DNA of 64,000 nucleotides from G963923945 sp965199175 (GTDB lineage Bacteria; Pseudomonadota; Alphaproteobacteria; G963923945), in the NCBI GenBank assembly GCA_965199175.1, contig OZ240684.1, forward strand, positions 62,001-126,000, written 5' to 3'. The notes under the pieces are model-generated. The model was given only the letters and a program-made list of their open reading frames with translations, had not been told where the DNA came from and ran no database searches. The stretch's first letter is position 1; every line of letters starts with the position of its first letter. Of this stretch, positions 16,209 to 25,442 are shown piece after piece. The translations under genes and the position numbers were made by a program.

Positions 16209-17150
16209 ATGGGGTCGGGTAAAAAAATTTTGGTTTTCGGCAGTGGTGGAGTGGGTGGCTATTTCGGTGGCCGTCTGGCGGCAGCCGGTTATAGGGTTGG
16301 TTTTGTTGCCCGTGGTGACCATTTGGCTGTCTTGCGTGACCAGGGGTTGCGGATTGAGAGTGCTGAAGGGGATTTGCATCTGCCGACGATTCAGGTAGGG
16401 GACGATCCGGCTGCTTTCGGGACGCCGGATTTTGTTTTGTTTTGTGTCAAGCTCTATGATGTTGAGGAGGCCGGGCGCGCATTGGCTCCGGTTTTGGGTC
16501 CGCACTCCCTGGTGATTTCTCTTCAAAACGGTGTTGATGCACGCAAACGGCTGGCGGCGATTGTCGGAGAAGCAAACGCAGTCAGTGGTGTGGCTCATAT
16601 CTCGGCGCGCATCCGCCAGCCCGGTGTTATTGCCCATAATGGTCGTCTGGCCCGGTTTTTCTTCGGGTCTGACCAGCCGGCCCAGGATACCAGGCTGAAG
16701 GCTTTGGCGGCACTATGTGCTGAGGCCGCTGTTGCCGGCCGGATGGTTGATGACATTCAGTCTTTGATATGGGACAAATTTATTTTTCTTTCTGCATTGA
16801 GTGGTTTGACCGCATTGACCCGGTTACCGATTGGTCCGATCCGTGATGATCCGGCGTCCTGGGCTTTATTTGTCGGTGCGATGCAGGAAGCCTATGATGT
16901 GGCGGTTGCTCAGGGGGTTGTTTTTTCTCAAGACCCGGTCAGGACATGGCTGGACCGTATCCCGGATATGCCGGCCAGCTATCGGGCGTCCATGGCTGAG
17001 GATCTGGCTCAGGGCAAGCGTCTGGAACTTCCCCATCTCTCCGGGGCGGTTTCGCTTCTGGGGGAGGCTCTGGGGACACCAACCCCGATCCATGATGTGA
17101 TTCTACGGGCTCTTTCCCCTTACGTCGGCGGCCCGCCTCAACCCCTTTGA
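16209..17150 (+). CDS. panE: 2-dehydropantoate 2-reductase (ketopantoate reductase)
   Basis: A 313-residue NADPH-dependent enzyme making pantoate for coenzyme A. The N-terminal Rossmann motif is GSGGVGGYFGGRLAAAG (about residues 11-27). The catalytic-lysine block CVKLYD is near residue 80, followed by SLQNGVD, and the C-terminal helical domain carries the family lysine in LIWDKFIFLSALSGLTAL. It probably shares the aspC transcript. The last 15 codons (from ALSPYVGG) lie inside the first unit of a 60-bp tandem array, so the C-terminus GGPPQPL is encoded again, untranslated, in the following units. Confidence 0.92.
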   Translation: MGSGKKILVFGSGGVGGYFGGRLAAAGYRVGFVARGDHLAVLRDQGLRIESAEGDLHLPTIQVGDDPAAFGTPDFVLFCVKLYDVEEAGRALAPVLGPHSLVISLQNGVDARKRLAAIVGEANAVSGVAHISARIRQPGVIAHNGRLARFFFGSDQPAQDTRLKALAALCAEAAVAGRMVDDIQSLIWDKFIFLSALSGLTALTRLPIGPIRDDPASWALFVGAMQEAYDVAVAQGVVFSQDPVRTWLDRIPDMPASYRASMAEDLAQGKRLELPHLSGAVSLLGEALGTPTPIHDVILRALSPYVGGPPQPL

Positions 17151-17343
17151 TATAGGGTCGATATGCCGGCTCTTTCTCCTTACACCGGTGGCCCGCCTCA
17201 GCCCCTTTGATATAGGGTCGATATGCCGGCTCTTTCCCCTTACGCCGGCGGTCCGCCTCAACCCCTTTGATATGGGTCGATATGCCGGCTCTTTCCCCTT
17301 ACGCCGGCGGTCCGCCTCAGCCCCTTTGATATGGGTCGGTATC
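17106..17343. repeat. Four-copy 60-bp tandem array spanning the panE stop codon
   Basis: Units at about 17106-17165, 17166-17225, 17226-17284 and 17285-17343; the last two lack one A. The units differ at scattered positions only. Each contains GCCGGC, or a near match, on both sides of a 13-nt pyrimidine-rich stretch, so each can form a 6-bp stem, and each contains the panE 3' end with its ctttga stop. Every unit after the first reads MPALSPY-x-GGPPQPL-stop. There is no non-repeat spacer, so it is not a CRISPR. Confidence 0.95.
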
Positions 17344-17424
17344 CGGGATTATCCGGAGGTGGCCTGGCGGTGGTAGTTGTGTGATGTTATGGCTTTCCTG
17401 ATGACTGGTTTTCAGCCATTTGTT

Positions 17425-18372
17425 TCAGCCATTTTCAGAGAGGAATTTTTCTGCTTCAAGGGCACTCATACAGCCCATTCCGGCTGCCGTGATGGCTTGG
17501 CGGAAAACCTTGTCCTGAACGTCTCCGGCGGCATAGACCCCGGGAATACTGGTTTGTGTACGGTCAGGGATGGTGCGGATATAGCCGCCATCATCCATAT
17601 CAAGCTGTCCCTTAAATAAATCGGTTGCCGGATCATGGCCGATAGCCACAAACACGCCCTGAACCGCCAATTCCTGGTTATTGCTGTTTTGGGTGTCGCG
17701 CAGGCGGATGGCGGTGACGCCGGGAGGGTCTTCCTGGCCGAGAATTTCCTCAACAACATTGTTCCAGATCACCTGAATCTGAGGATGGGAAAGCACGCGC
17801 TGCTGGAGAATTTTTTCGGCCCGTAATTGGTCGCGGCGGTGGACCAGATAGACCTTTGTGGCGTGATTGGTTAAATAAAGGGCTTCTTCCACCGCTGTGT
17901 TGCCACCACCAATGACCGCCACTGTTTTTCCACGATAAAAAAAGCCATCGCAGGTCGCACAAGCGGAAACACCATTTCCCATAAATTGTTCTTCCCCCGG
18001 CAGACCAAGCCAGCGTGCTTTGGCTCCGGTGGCGATAATCAGGCAGTCGGCGTGATACAGGCGTCCGCAATCGCCGGTGGCCTGAAAAGGACGTTGGCTG
18101 AGATCAACCGACACAACAACATCTTCTATCAGCTTTGTTCCGACCTTTTCGGCTTGTTGGCGCATTTGCTCCATCAACCAGGGACCCTGGATAATCTCCG
18201 CAAAGCCCGGATAATTTTCCACATCCGTGGTGATGGTCAGCTGGCCACCTGGTTGCAGGCCGGTGATCAGGCATGGCGATAAATTGGCCCGGGCCGCATA
18301 AATTGCCGCTGTATAACCAGCCGGGCCAGCACCGATAATCATCACCGGGGTATGAAGGGGATCAACAGTCAT
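17425..18372 (-). CDS. trxB: Thioredoxin reductase
   Basis: A 315-residue FAD/NADPH flavoprotein that reduces thioredoxin. The FAD motif is GAGPAGYTAAIYAA near residues 14-27, the redox-active Cys138-Ala-Thr-Cys141 sits in SACATCDGFFY, the NADPH motif is GGGNTAVEEAL, and YAAGDVQDKVFRQA closes the FAD site. Length is normal. I use the ATG at 18372; an in-frame TTG lies one codon upstream. The gene converges with panE and faces away from a decayed Lrp/AsnC gene, a regulator often found next to trxB in this group (family knowledge, moderately sure). Confidence 0.96.
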   Translation of the reverse strand: MTVDPLHTPVMIIGAGPAGYTAAIYAARANLSPCLITGLQPGGQLTITTDVENYPGFAEIIQGPWLMEQMRQQAEKVGTKLIEDVVVSVDLSQRPFQATGDCGRLYHADCLIIATGAKARWLGLPGEEQFMGNGVSACATCDGFFYRGKTVAVIGGGNTAVEEALYLTNHATKVYLVHRRDQLRAEKILQQRVLSHPQIQVIWNNVVEEILGQEDPPGVTAIRLRDTQNSNNQELAVQGVFVAIGHDPATDLFKGQLDMDDGGYIRTIPDRTQTSIPGVYAAGDVQDKVFRQAITAAGMGCMSALEAEKFLSENG

Positions 18373-18760
18373 CAAATTATACAGTCATTGAAATTATATC
18401 GTTATTGAAACCGTATATGTATTGAAACCACAGAAAGAACCGGGGCACTGTTATGGGGATGTTCCCTTGTCATCAGGGATAGGGAACCATCCATACATAA
18501 GCGGGTTATGCAGTGGCTGCAAGCGGTGGTTATGGGGATAAGAAACGATTATTTTCCTTCTTTTTGAAATACCACGCTGTTTGGGTCAGCTTGCCAAAAA
18601 CAACACCCCTTTGTCAGAGTGTAACCCCCCCCCATCATACTGACCGGTTGCTTTCTCAAGCCCGGATTTTAATCGTTTTTTCTCAAGATGGTCTTTTCTC
18701 AAGATTAACGATATCAGGGGCCGGCAGAGAGAGAAAAACGAAGATATCCACACCCCCCGG
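18373..18760. other. Spacer between trxB and the lrp remnant
   Basis: No gene seen. Just upstream of trxB three copies of a degenerate attgaaaccgtat-type unit (about 18384-18432) lie in AT-rich DNA. On the minus strand they include two TATAAT hexamers (18376-18381 and 18393-18398). One may be the trxB -10, but no -35 partner is convincing. Confidence 0.45.
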
Positions 18761-19149
18761 CTTGATAGGATTGATTGGCGAATTTCTGGTCTTTTACAGG
18801 AAAACCGATGAATGCCTCTCTGGTCTGGCGGGTTGGGATGTCATCACCACCTTGTTTGCGGCGGTGACGGGTCCCGATTTTCAGGCTAAAGCCGGTCTCA
18901 AAGCATTTGAAGAGCGGGTCTGCCATGAGCCAGAGATGCGCAAATGGCCGCATATTGGCTGGTGCTGCTGATTTTTTGCTGAAAATTGTTGTGGTCGATT
19001 GGGATTGCTATCGGCAACTGGTTGCCCGGACTTTGACGGCTGCCCCCAATGGAGCATATGTCACATCAGCCCTGGCAATCGGTGCGTCAAAACGGGTATC
19101 AGAGCCGTATATCGGTATCGGCACTGAGGAATCCGATGATGGTTACTGA
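18761..19149 (+). pseudogene. Decayed Lrp/AsnC family transcriptional regulator
   Basis: Three frames each carry a piece of one Lrp-type protein in the right order. LDRIDWRISGLLQEN (18761-18808, then TGA) is the N-terminal helix. NASLVWRVGMSSPPCLRR (18811-18864) is the end of the helix-turn-helix, where Lrp proteins have xVGLSxxPCLRR. After loss of the linker, VTGPDFQAKAGLKAFEERV (18864 on) is mid-protein, and AADFLLKIVVVDWDCYRQL (18964 on) is the RAM/AsnC ligand domain. At least two frameshifts and one deletion separate them, and no start codon is seen. The gene is non-functional unless the sequence has errors. The similarity fades by about 19090; the open frame ends at 19149. Confidence 0.8.
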
Positions 19150-19625
19150 AACGTAACCGATATAATTTCGTAAGATTTTGAGCCGCCTGGCGTGGTGACT
19201 TCGACCGAATCGCCGACTGTTTTACTCAGCAAGGCCCGGGCCAGAGGGGCGGTGATGGAGAGTCGCCCATGCTCAATCTCGGCTTCGTCAGCCCCGACAA
19301 TCCGATAGGTTGATTCCGCATCCGTATCTTCATCGGCAAGAACGACTGTGGCCCCGAATTTCACCGTGTCACCGGAAAGGGATGCAACATCAATAACCTG
19401 TGCCCGGCTGACCTTGGCCTCCAGCTCCATTACCCGGCCTTCAATAAAGCTCTGGCGTTCACGTGCGGCGTGATATTCGGCATTCTCAGAGAGGTCGCCA
19501 TGCTCGCGGGCTTCGGCGATGGCCCGGATAACAGCCGGTCGTTCAACCGTCTTTAGACGTTCGAGTTCGCGTTTGAGGTTGTCATATCCCTCGGCCGTCA
19601 TGGGAACTTTTTCGACGGTGGTCAT
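19143..19625 (-). CDS. greA: Transcription elongation factor GreA
   Basis: A 160-residue GreA that stimulates cleavage of backtracked transcripts in RNA polymerase. The N-terminal coiled coil holds the acidic tip block GDLSENAEYHAARE, and the C-terminal FKBP-like domain ends with VTTPGGSKSYEI. I start at the ATG at 19625 with GAGG 9 nt upstream, giving the usual length. The frame is open for 16 more codons. It converges with the lrp remnant, whose open frame overlaps its last 7 nt. Confidence 0.96.
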   Translation of the reverse strand: MTTVEKVPMTAEGYDNLKRELERLKTVERPAVIRAIAEAREHGDLSENAEYHAARERQSFIEGRVMELEAKVSRAQVIDVASLSGDTVKFGATVVLADEDTDAESTYRIVGADEAEIEHGRLSITAPLARALLSKTVGDSVEVTTPGGSKSYEIISVTFQ

Positions 19626-19862
19626 GGTTTTCGTCCTCACGGATGATTGAAAAACAGGAGGCCCTGAGAGCACTCCAAAATCGGGTCTGGCTTCAATGCC
19701 GATCCATCATGCCTGAATTTTGCCATCAGGCCAAGCCGAAGCCACCTCTTTGTTTTGATAATGATAGTGATAGCCTGTGGTTTCTTTTGATACTGTATCT
19801 GATTGGTTGGGTCGGTTTCTTTGATGTTAAAAATCTGAATTGATCCAGACCAAAAACAAAAA

Positions 19863-22800
19863 TCATTTTTCAAAATATGATTGTAGTGATGCAACCGCCA
19901 GATCATCTTCCCGCAGGGCTTTGATGGCTTCGACTGCCGCCAGAGCACCACCGACAGTGGTATAATAGGGAATTTTATTCAATAAAGCGGCCCGCCGCAG
20001 AGAAAAACTATCAGCAATCGCCCGGGCACCCTCAGTGGTATTGATGACAACATCAATCTGGCCATTTTCGATGGCATCAACGATATGAGGGGCGCCTTGT
20101 TGGAATTTATTGATTGTCCGGACCTTCAGCCCGTTGGTTTCAAGAAAGCGGGCTGTCCCCTGAGTGGCGATCAGAGAAAAATCCATCGCGGTGAGTGCTT
20201 TGCCCGCAGCAATCATGGCCTTTTTATCGGCATCACGCACCGAGATAAAGGCTGTTCCCTGTTTGGGCAAAGTAATGCCGGCCCCAAGCTGGGCTTTGGC
20301 AAAGGCATGCGCGAAGTCACGGCCAAGCCCGGCAACTTCGCCGGTTGATTTCATCTCCGGCCCCAGGATGACATCAACCCCGGGAAAGCGGGCAAATGGA
20401 AAAACCGATTCTTTGACCGCCACATGCTGAGGCCGGTTTTTGGGAAGGCTGAATGCGCAAAGTTTTTCCCCGATCATCAGCCGGGTGGCAATTTTGGTCA
20501 CCGGCAGACCAGTCACTTTGGCAACAAAAGGGACCGTACGGCTGGCCCGTGGATTGACCTCAAGCACATAAACCACCCCGTCCTTAACCGCGAATTGCAC
20601 ATTGATCAGACCAACCACCCCCAAAGCCAGAGCCAGTTTTTCGGTTTGAGACTCAAGCTCAGTAATCAGGGCCGCAGACAGAGAAAAGGGCGGCAATGAA
20701 CAAGCCGAATCACCGGAATGAATCCCGGCTTCTTCAATATGCTCCATAACCCCGGCTATATAGACCTGTTCCCGGTCACACAGGGCATCAACATCAATCT
20801 CCACAGCCCCGGAAAGATAGCTGTCAATCAAGACCGGGCTATCGCCTGAGACCTGGGTTGCCTCACCCATATACCGGCGGAGCTGGGTCTCATCATGGAC
20901 AATTTCCATTGCCCGGCCACCCAGGACATAAGAGGGGCGAATGACCAGCGGATACCCGACTGTTTCTGCCGCATGCACCGCATCTTCCAGGCTGTTGGCG
21001 ATTGCATTTCGCGGTTGTTGCAGACCCAGACTTTTCAGCAATTCCTGGAAACGTTCCCGGTCTTCAGCCCGGTCAATCGCCTCAGGGCTGGTGCCAAGAA
21101 TGGGAATACCCGCAGCTTCTAAATAATGGGCTAATTTAAGAGGTGTCTGGCCACCAAGCTGCACAATGACCCCGGCCACATCGCCCGATGATTGCTCAAC
21201 CGCAATCAATTCCATGACGTTTTCTTCGGTCAGAGGCTCAAAATAAAGCCGGTCAGATGTATCGCAATCAGTCGAGACGGTTTCAGGGTTACAATTCACC
21301 ATGATGGCTTCGTAGCCTGCTTCTTTAAGGGCATAGGCAGCATGAACACAGCAATAATCGAATTCGATTCCCTGGCCGATCCGGTTGGGGCCACCGCCAA
21401 GAATAATGGCTTTCTGTCGCTGGCTGGGCTCGGCTTCGCATTCTGGCTGCTGGCCCCATGGGGCGGTCTCATAGGTTGAATACATATATGGGGTACGGGA
21501 TGGGAATTCAGCTGCACAGGTGTCGATTCGCTTGAAGACCGGACGGATATTCTGCTGGTGACGAGCCTTCGTGATCTGGTCTGGTGTCTGGCCGGTGAGC
21601 GTGGCAATGCGGCTGTCTGAAAACCCAAGAGACTTGATCATCTGCCACCCGATTGCATCCTGAGGCGGGCCGTTGCGATGGAGTGTTGCCTCGGCATCGA
21701 TAATCCGGGCAATCTGGCCCAGGAACCACGGATCATAATGGGTGATTGCGTTGATTTCATCGATGGTCATGCCCTGTCTCAGGGCCTGGGCAATCACCAG
21801 AAGACGCTCGGCAGTGGCTTTGGAAAGAGCGGTGCGCAGACAAGCCTGAGGATCACCATTCTCATCAATCGCCACCCAATCAAGGCCATCAAGACCGATT
21901 TCCATTGAGCGCAGGGCCTTTTGCAGAGCTTCAGGAAAATTGCGGCCAATAGCCATGGCTTCGCCGACCGATTTCATACTGGATGTCAGTTCAGGATCAC
22001 TGCCTTTAAATTTCTCAAAGGCAAAACGCGGTACTTTGACGACCACATAATCAATCGAAGGCTCAAAAGAGGCCGGGGTGACACCCGTAATATCGTTATC
22101 GAGTTCATCCAGGCTATAGCCGACTGCCAGCTTGGCGGCAATTTTGGCAATCGGAAACCCGGTCGCTTTGGATGCCAAAGCCGAAGAGCGCGAAACCCGG
22201 GGGTTGGTCTCAATAACCAGCATCCGTCCATCCTTTGGATTGATGGCAAACTGGACATTGGAACCACCGGTTTCAACGCCGATTTCCCGCAAGACGGCGA
22301 TGGAGGCATCCCGCATGATCTGATATTCTTTATCGGTCAGGGTCAGGGCCGGTGCCACCGTGATCGAATCGCCGGTATGCACACCCATTGGGTCGATATT
22401 TTCAATGGCACAGATGATGATACAGTTGTCGTTACAATCGCGAACGACTTCCATTTCATATTCTTTCCATCCCAGGACGGATTCCTCAATCAAGGCCTCG
22501 CCGGTCGGTGAGGCTTCAAGACCGGCGGCAACAACGGCATCAAATGTTGCATCGCTATAGGCGATTCCGCCACCGGTCCCGCCAAGCGTGAAGCTGGGGC
22601 GGATAATGGCCGGTAACCCGACACGCTGGCGCAACTCCCGGGCTTCCTCAAGCGACCGGGCGACTCCGCCACGTGCGGTTTCAAGACCGATACGGGCCAT
22701 GGCCTGGTTGAATAATTCACGGTCTTCGGCTTTATCAATGGCGCTCCGGTTGGCACCGATCATCAAAACCCCGTATGCAGCCAGAATTCCATCGCGATCA

Positions 22801-23105
22801 AGGGAAAGAGCAGTATTGAGACCAGTCTGACCGCCCATTGTCGGCAAAATAGCATCCGGGCGTTCTTTCTCAATGATCTGAGCCACCATCTCAGGAGTGA
22901 CCGGTTCAATATATGTGGCATCAGCCAGCTCCGGATCCGTCATGATGGTTGCCGGGTTGGAGTTGACCAGAATCACCCGGTATCCTTCCTCGCGCAAAGC
23001 CCGGCAAGCCTGGGTCCCCGAATAATCAAACTCACAGGCCTGGCCGATGATAATCGGCCCGGCCCCTATCACCAGAATTGACTCGATGTCGGTTCTTTTT
23101 GGCAT
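19863..23105 (-). CDS. carB: Carbamoyl-phosphate synthase large chain
   Basis: A 1080-residue synthetase subunit making carbamoyl phosphate for arginine and pyrimidines. It shows the internal duplication: the first ATP-grasp half begins at ILVIGAGPIIIGQACEFDYSG, the second near AIILGGGPNRIGQGIEFDY (about residue 570). A C-terminal MGS-like allosteric domain follows (ISVRDADKKAMIAAGKAL onward). Both halves keep the VIRPS and EVNPRASR/ETNPRVSR blocks. carA lies 56 nt upstream on the same strand, the usual operon order. Confidence 0.98.
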   Translation of the reverse strand: MPKRTDIESILVIGAGPIIIGQACEFDYSGTQACRALREEGYRVILVNSNPATIMTDPELADATYIEPVTPEMVAQIIEKERPDAILPTMGGQTGLNTALSLDRDGILAAYGVLMIGANRSAIDKAEDRELFNQAMARIGLETARGGVARSLEEARELRQRVGLPAIIRPSFTLGGTGGGIAYSDATFDAVVAAGLEASPTGEALIEESVLGWKEYEMEVVRDCNDNCIIICAIENIDPMGVHTGDSITVAPALTLTDKEYQIMRDASIAVLREIGVETGGSNVQFAINPKDGRMLVIETNPRVSRSSALASKATGFPIAKIAAKLAVGYSLDELDNDITGVTPASFEPSIDYVVVKVPRFAFEKFKGSDPELTSSMKSVGEAMAIGRNFPEALQKALRSMEIGLDGLDWVAIDENGDPQACLRTALSKATAERLLVIAQALRQGMTIDEINAITHYDPWFLGQIARIIDAEATLHRNGPPQDAIGWQMIKSLGFSDSRIATLTGQTPDQITKARHQQNIRPVFKRIDTCAAEFPSRTPYMYSTYETAPWGQQPECEAEPSQRQKAIILGGGPNRIGQGIEFDYCCVHAAYALKEAGYEAIMVNCNPETVSTDCDTSDRLYFEPLTEENVMELIAVEQSSGDVAGVIVQLGGQTPLKLAHYLEAAGIPILGTSPEAIDRAEDRERFQELLKSLGLQQPRNAIANSLEDAVHAAETVGYPLVIRPSYVLGGRAMEIVHDETQLRRYMGEATQVSGDSPVLIDSYLSGAVEIDVDALCDREQVYIAGVMEHIEEAGIHSGDSACSLPPFSLSAALITELESQTEKLALALGVVGLINVQFAVKDGVVYVLEVNPRASRTVPFVAKVTGLPVTKIATRLMIGEKLCAFSLPKNRPQHVAVKESVFPFARFPGVDVILGPEMKSTGEVAGLGRDFAHAFAKAQLGAGITLPKQGTAFISVRDADKKAMIAAGKALTAMDFSLIATQGTARFLETNGLKVRTINKFQQGAPHIVDAIENGQIDVVINTTEGARAIADSFSLRRAALLNKIPYYTTVGGALAAVEAIKALREDDLAVASLQSYFEK

Positions 23106-23161
23106 TGATCAGCAGCTTTCGTCTGGGGAGGAGTGTGTTCCTGATGCCATTGTTGTGGCCG

Positions 23162-24364
23162 TTATCCTGATGAATCCATGGCTGTGATAAAGCGGTCAAA
23201 TAAGTAGCGTGAATCATGAGGCCCCGGAGAGGCTTCCGGATGATATTGTACCGAGAAAATCGGTTTTTCACAGACCGCCAGGCCGGCGATTGTGTGATCG
23301 AACAGTGAGATATGGGTTGCTTCGACCCCGGGGGGAAGAGACTCTCCGGTAACCACAAAGCCATGGTTTTGGCTGGTGATTTCTACCTGGCCGGTGGCAA
23401 GATTTTTAATCGGATGATTGGCCCCATGATGGCCGTGATGCATTTTTTCGGTTCGTGCACCCAAAACCAGGGCAAGAATCTGATGGCCAAGGCAAATCCC
23501 AAAAAGCGGCAATTCTGCTGTGATCAAATCCCTGATGACGGGCCGGGCATGAATCGCCGTAGCAGCCGGGTCTCCCGGTCCGTTAGACAGCACCACGCCA
23601 TCAGGGCGCAGAGAAAGGATATCCGAAGCTGACGTTCGGGCCGCAACAACGCTGACCCGGCACCCACGGGTGGCCAGTGATCTGAGAATATTCTGTTTAA
23701 TTCCATAATCAATCACCACCACATGCGGATGATCAGATGTGTTCTGGCCATATCCTTTGTCTGGATTCCATTCGGTTTCATGCCATTCATGGGACTGTTT
23801 TTGGCCGTGATCACAGGTCATATCCAGGCCGGCGATACCCGGATAATCAGCCGCCTGATCCTGTAATCTTTTTGGCGAAAATTTTTCTGTGAAACCGCCA
23901 TCAGGGGCATGGGCAACCACGCAGCTGACGGCACCATTTTCCCGCAGATGCCGGGTGATGCTCCGGGTATCAACACCGCAGACAGCAACCAAATCATGCC
24001 GTTTGAGCCATTCATCAAAATGAGTATCATTGCGGAAGTTGGATGGTTGGGTAATCGGTTCGCGCAAAACCGCACCGCATGCGCGCGCATCGGTGCTTTC
24101 CACATCTTCATGATTGGCCCCGACATTCCCGATATGCGGGAACGTAAAAGTGATGATCTGGCCGGCATAAGAGGGATCAGAAAGAATTTCCTGATAACCG
24201 GTCATGGCGGTGTTAAAACACAGCTCACCGGTTTTTATCCCTGTAGCCCCGGCCCCAATTCCCCAATAGATCGAGCCATCGGCCAGAACCAAAGCTCCTG
24301 TCGCCCCCTCAGGGAGGGCATCCGGTTTTTGATCAGGATCCGAAGAAGTCAACGAATTCAACAC
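23162..24364 (-). CDS. carA: Carbamoyl-phosphate synthase small chain (glutaminase)
   Basis: A 400-residue class I glutamine amidotransferase subunit feeding ammonia to CarB. The nucleophile is the Cys in FGICLGHQ, with the triad His and Glu in SVQYHPEASPGPHDS. N-terminal CarA blocks are DGSIYWGIGAGA, GELCFNTAMTGYQEILSDPSY and FPHIGNVGAN. The start is unsettled: GTG at 24364 abuts AGGAA, TTG at 24361 is better spaced, and TTG at 24352 is also open. Confidence 0.97.
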   Translation of the reverse strand: MLNSLTSSDPDQKPDALPEGATGALVLADGSIYWGIGAGATGIKTGELCFNTAMTGYQEILSDPSYAGQIITFTFPHIGNVGANHEDVESTDARACGAVLREPITQPSNFRNDTHFDEWLKRHDLVAVCGVDTRSITRHLRENGAVSCVVAHAPDGGFTEKFSPKRLQDQAADYPGIAGLDMTCDHGQKQSHEWHETEWNPDKGYGQNTSDHPHVVVIDYGIKQNILRSLATRGCRVSVVAARTSASDILSLRPDGVVLSNGPGDPAATAIHARPVIRDLITAELPLFGICLGHQILALVLGARTEKMHHGHHGANHPIKNLATGQVEITSQNHGFVVTGESLPPGVEATHISLFDHTIAGLAVCEKPIFSVQYHPEASPGPHDSRYLFDRFITAMDSSG

Positions 24365-24905
24365 TTCCTGGCAAAAAATCCACTTTTCATTTTATACCTG
24401 TTTTTTTGTTCATAAAGAATGATATTGATAAAAGATATCTTATGACTGGTATAAAGATATTTTTATAAAGATATTTTATGCAGGTTAGCTGTCAACAAAA
24501 GTGGTGAAGCAAACATCATGGTGAAGTTGACGTCACCCAATCAGGATCATTATCCAATCAGGATCACCGAATTAACCATGAACGAATTTTTAAAAATATT
24601 CCGTTAAAAATTAAAAAATAAAAATTAAAAAGATTAAAAAATTAAGTCTGAAATTGACGGGGTTTTTAGGGGAAAGTTCCCGTGCGGTCAAGACTCAGAA
24701 ATATAAAAAATTCCTTCTAAATCAATTCATTATAAAAAACGAAAATAAAAAACGAAAATCTGGTGAGTGTTTTACCTGGTTTCTTGATCTTACCTGGTTG
24801 CTTAACGTCGTATCTGGTTGCATATGCTCAGATTACGTCATGGTTCGGTTATGATCCCGGTTATTGATAGTATGATCCCGGTTATTGATAGAAAGTGGTC
24901 TTTTT
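24365..24905. other. AT-rich divergent spacer between carA and yqeY with several duplications
   Basis: About 540 bp. It contains a repeated ataaagatatttt element (about 24449-24479), a twice-repeated aatcaggatca element (about 24538-24566), an A/T-only stretch near 24590-24645, and a 21-bp duplication of ggttattgatagtatgatccc just before yqeY (about 24858-24896). No gene is recognised. It should hold the promoters of both carAB and the yqeY-dnaG-rpoD run. Confidence 0.55.
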
Positions 24906-25364
24906 ATGTCCCTTAGAGATCAGTTGAGCATATCTCTGAAATCAGCACTCAAGGCGCGTTCTTCTCAACGGGTTGCGACTGTGCGGCTGGTCCTGGCGGC
25001 GGTGAAAGACCGCGATATTGCAGCCCGGGAGGACGGCAATTCCTTAGGAATTACCGACGAAGAGATTATGGCTCTCTTACAAAGCATGATCAAACAACGC
25101 CGGGAAAGCATTGCTCTTTATCAACAAGGCGGGCGTGATGAACTGGCGCGCCAGGAAGAGGCAGAAATTGAGATTATTCAGTCTTTTTTGCCGGCTCAGA
25201 TGACCGGGGAAGAGATTGAAAAGGCGGTTGATGAAGTGATTACGGAGACGGGGGCTGAAAATTTGCGTGATATGGGGCGGGTGATGACGGCCTTGCGGGA
25301 GCGTTACGCCGGACGTCTTGATTTTTCTGCTGCCGGTACTGTTGCAAAAGCGCGGCTGAATTGA
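24906..25364 (+). CDS. GatB/YqeY domain protein
   Basis: A 152-residue YqeY-type protein with the helical domain shared with the tail of the GatB amidotransferase subunit. The N-terminal helix MSLRDQLSISLKSALKARS and the block EEIMALLQSMIKQRRESI are typical, as is FLPAQMTGEEIEKAV. Its exact role is unknown; the GatB tail binds tRNA, so a tRNA-linked role is possible. It lies between carA and dnaG, as in many alphaproteobacteria. The ATG at 24906 fits the family N-terminus better than an upstream TTG. Confidence 0.9.
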   Translation: MSLRDQLSISLKSALKARSSQRVATVRLVLAAVKDRDIAAREDGNSLGITDEEIMALLQSMIKQRRESIALYQQGGRDELARQEEAEIEIIQSFLPAQMTGEEIEKAVDEVITETGAENLRDMGRVMTALRERYAGRLDFSAAGTVAKARLN

Positions 25365-25442
25365 TGCGGGTTCCGGTTCTGGTGCGGCCAGGCAACAGAG
25401 CGCGTTTTTTCTGTCTTATCGTTCAGTAGGGGAAACTGAGCC

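Noticed and set aside
17106..17343. The 60-bp array as a CRISPR
   Set aside because: Units abut directly without unique spacers and overlap the panE coding end.
18513..18971. 152-codon open frame between trxB and greA as an independent gene
   Set aside because: Its N-terminal part is composition-like filler and its C-terminal part is one piece of an Lrp/AsnC gene whose other pieces lie in the other frames; better described as a pseudogene.
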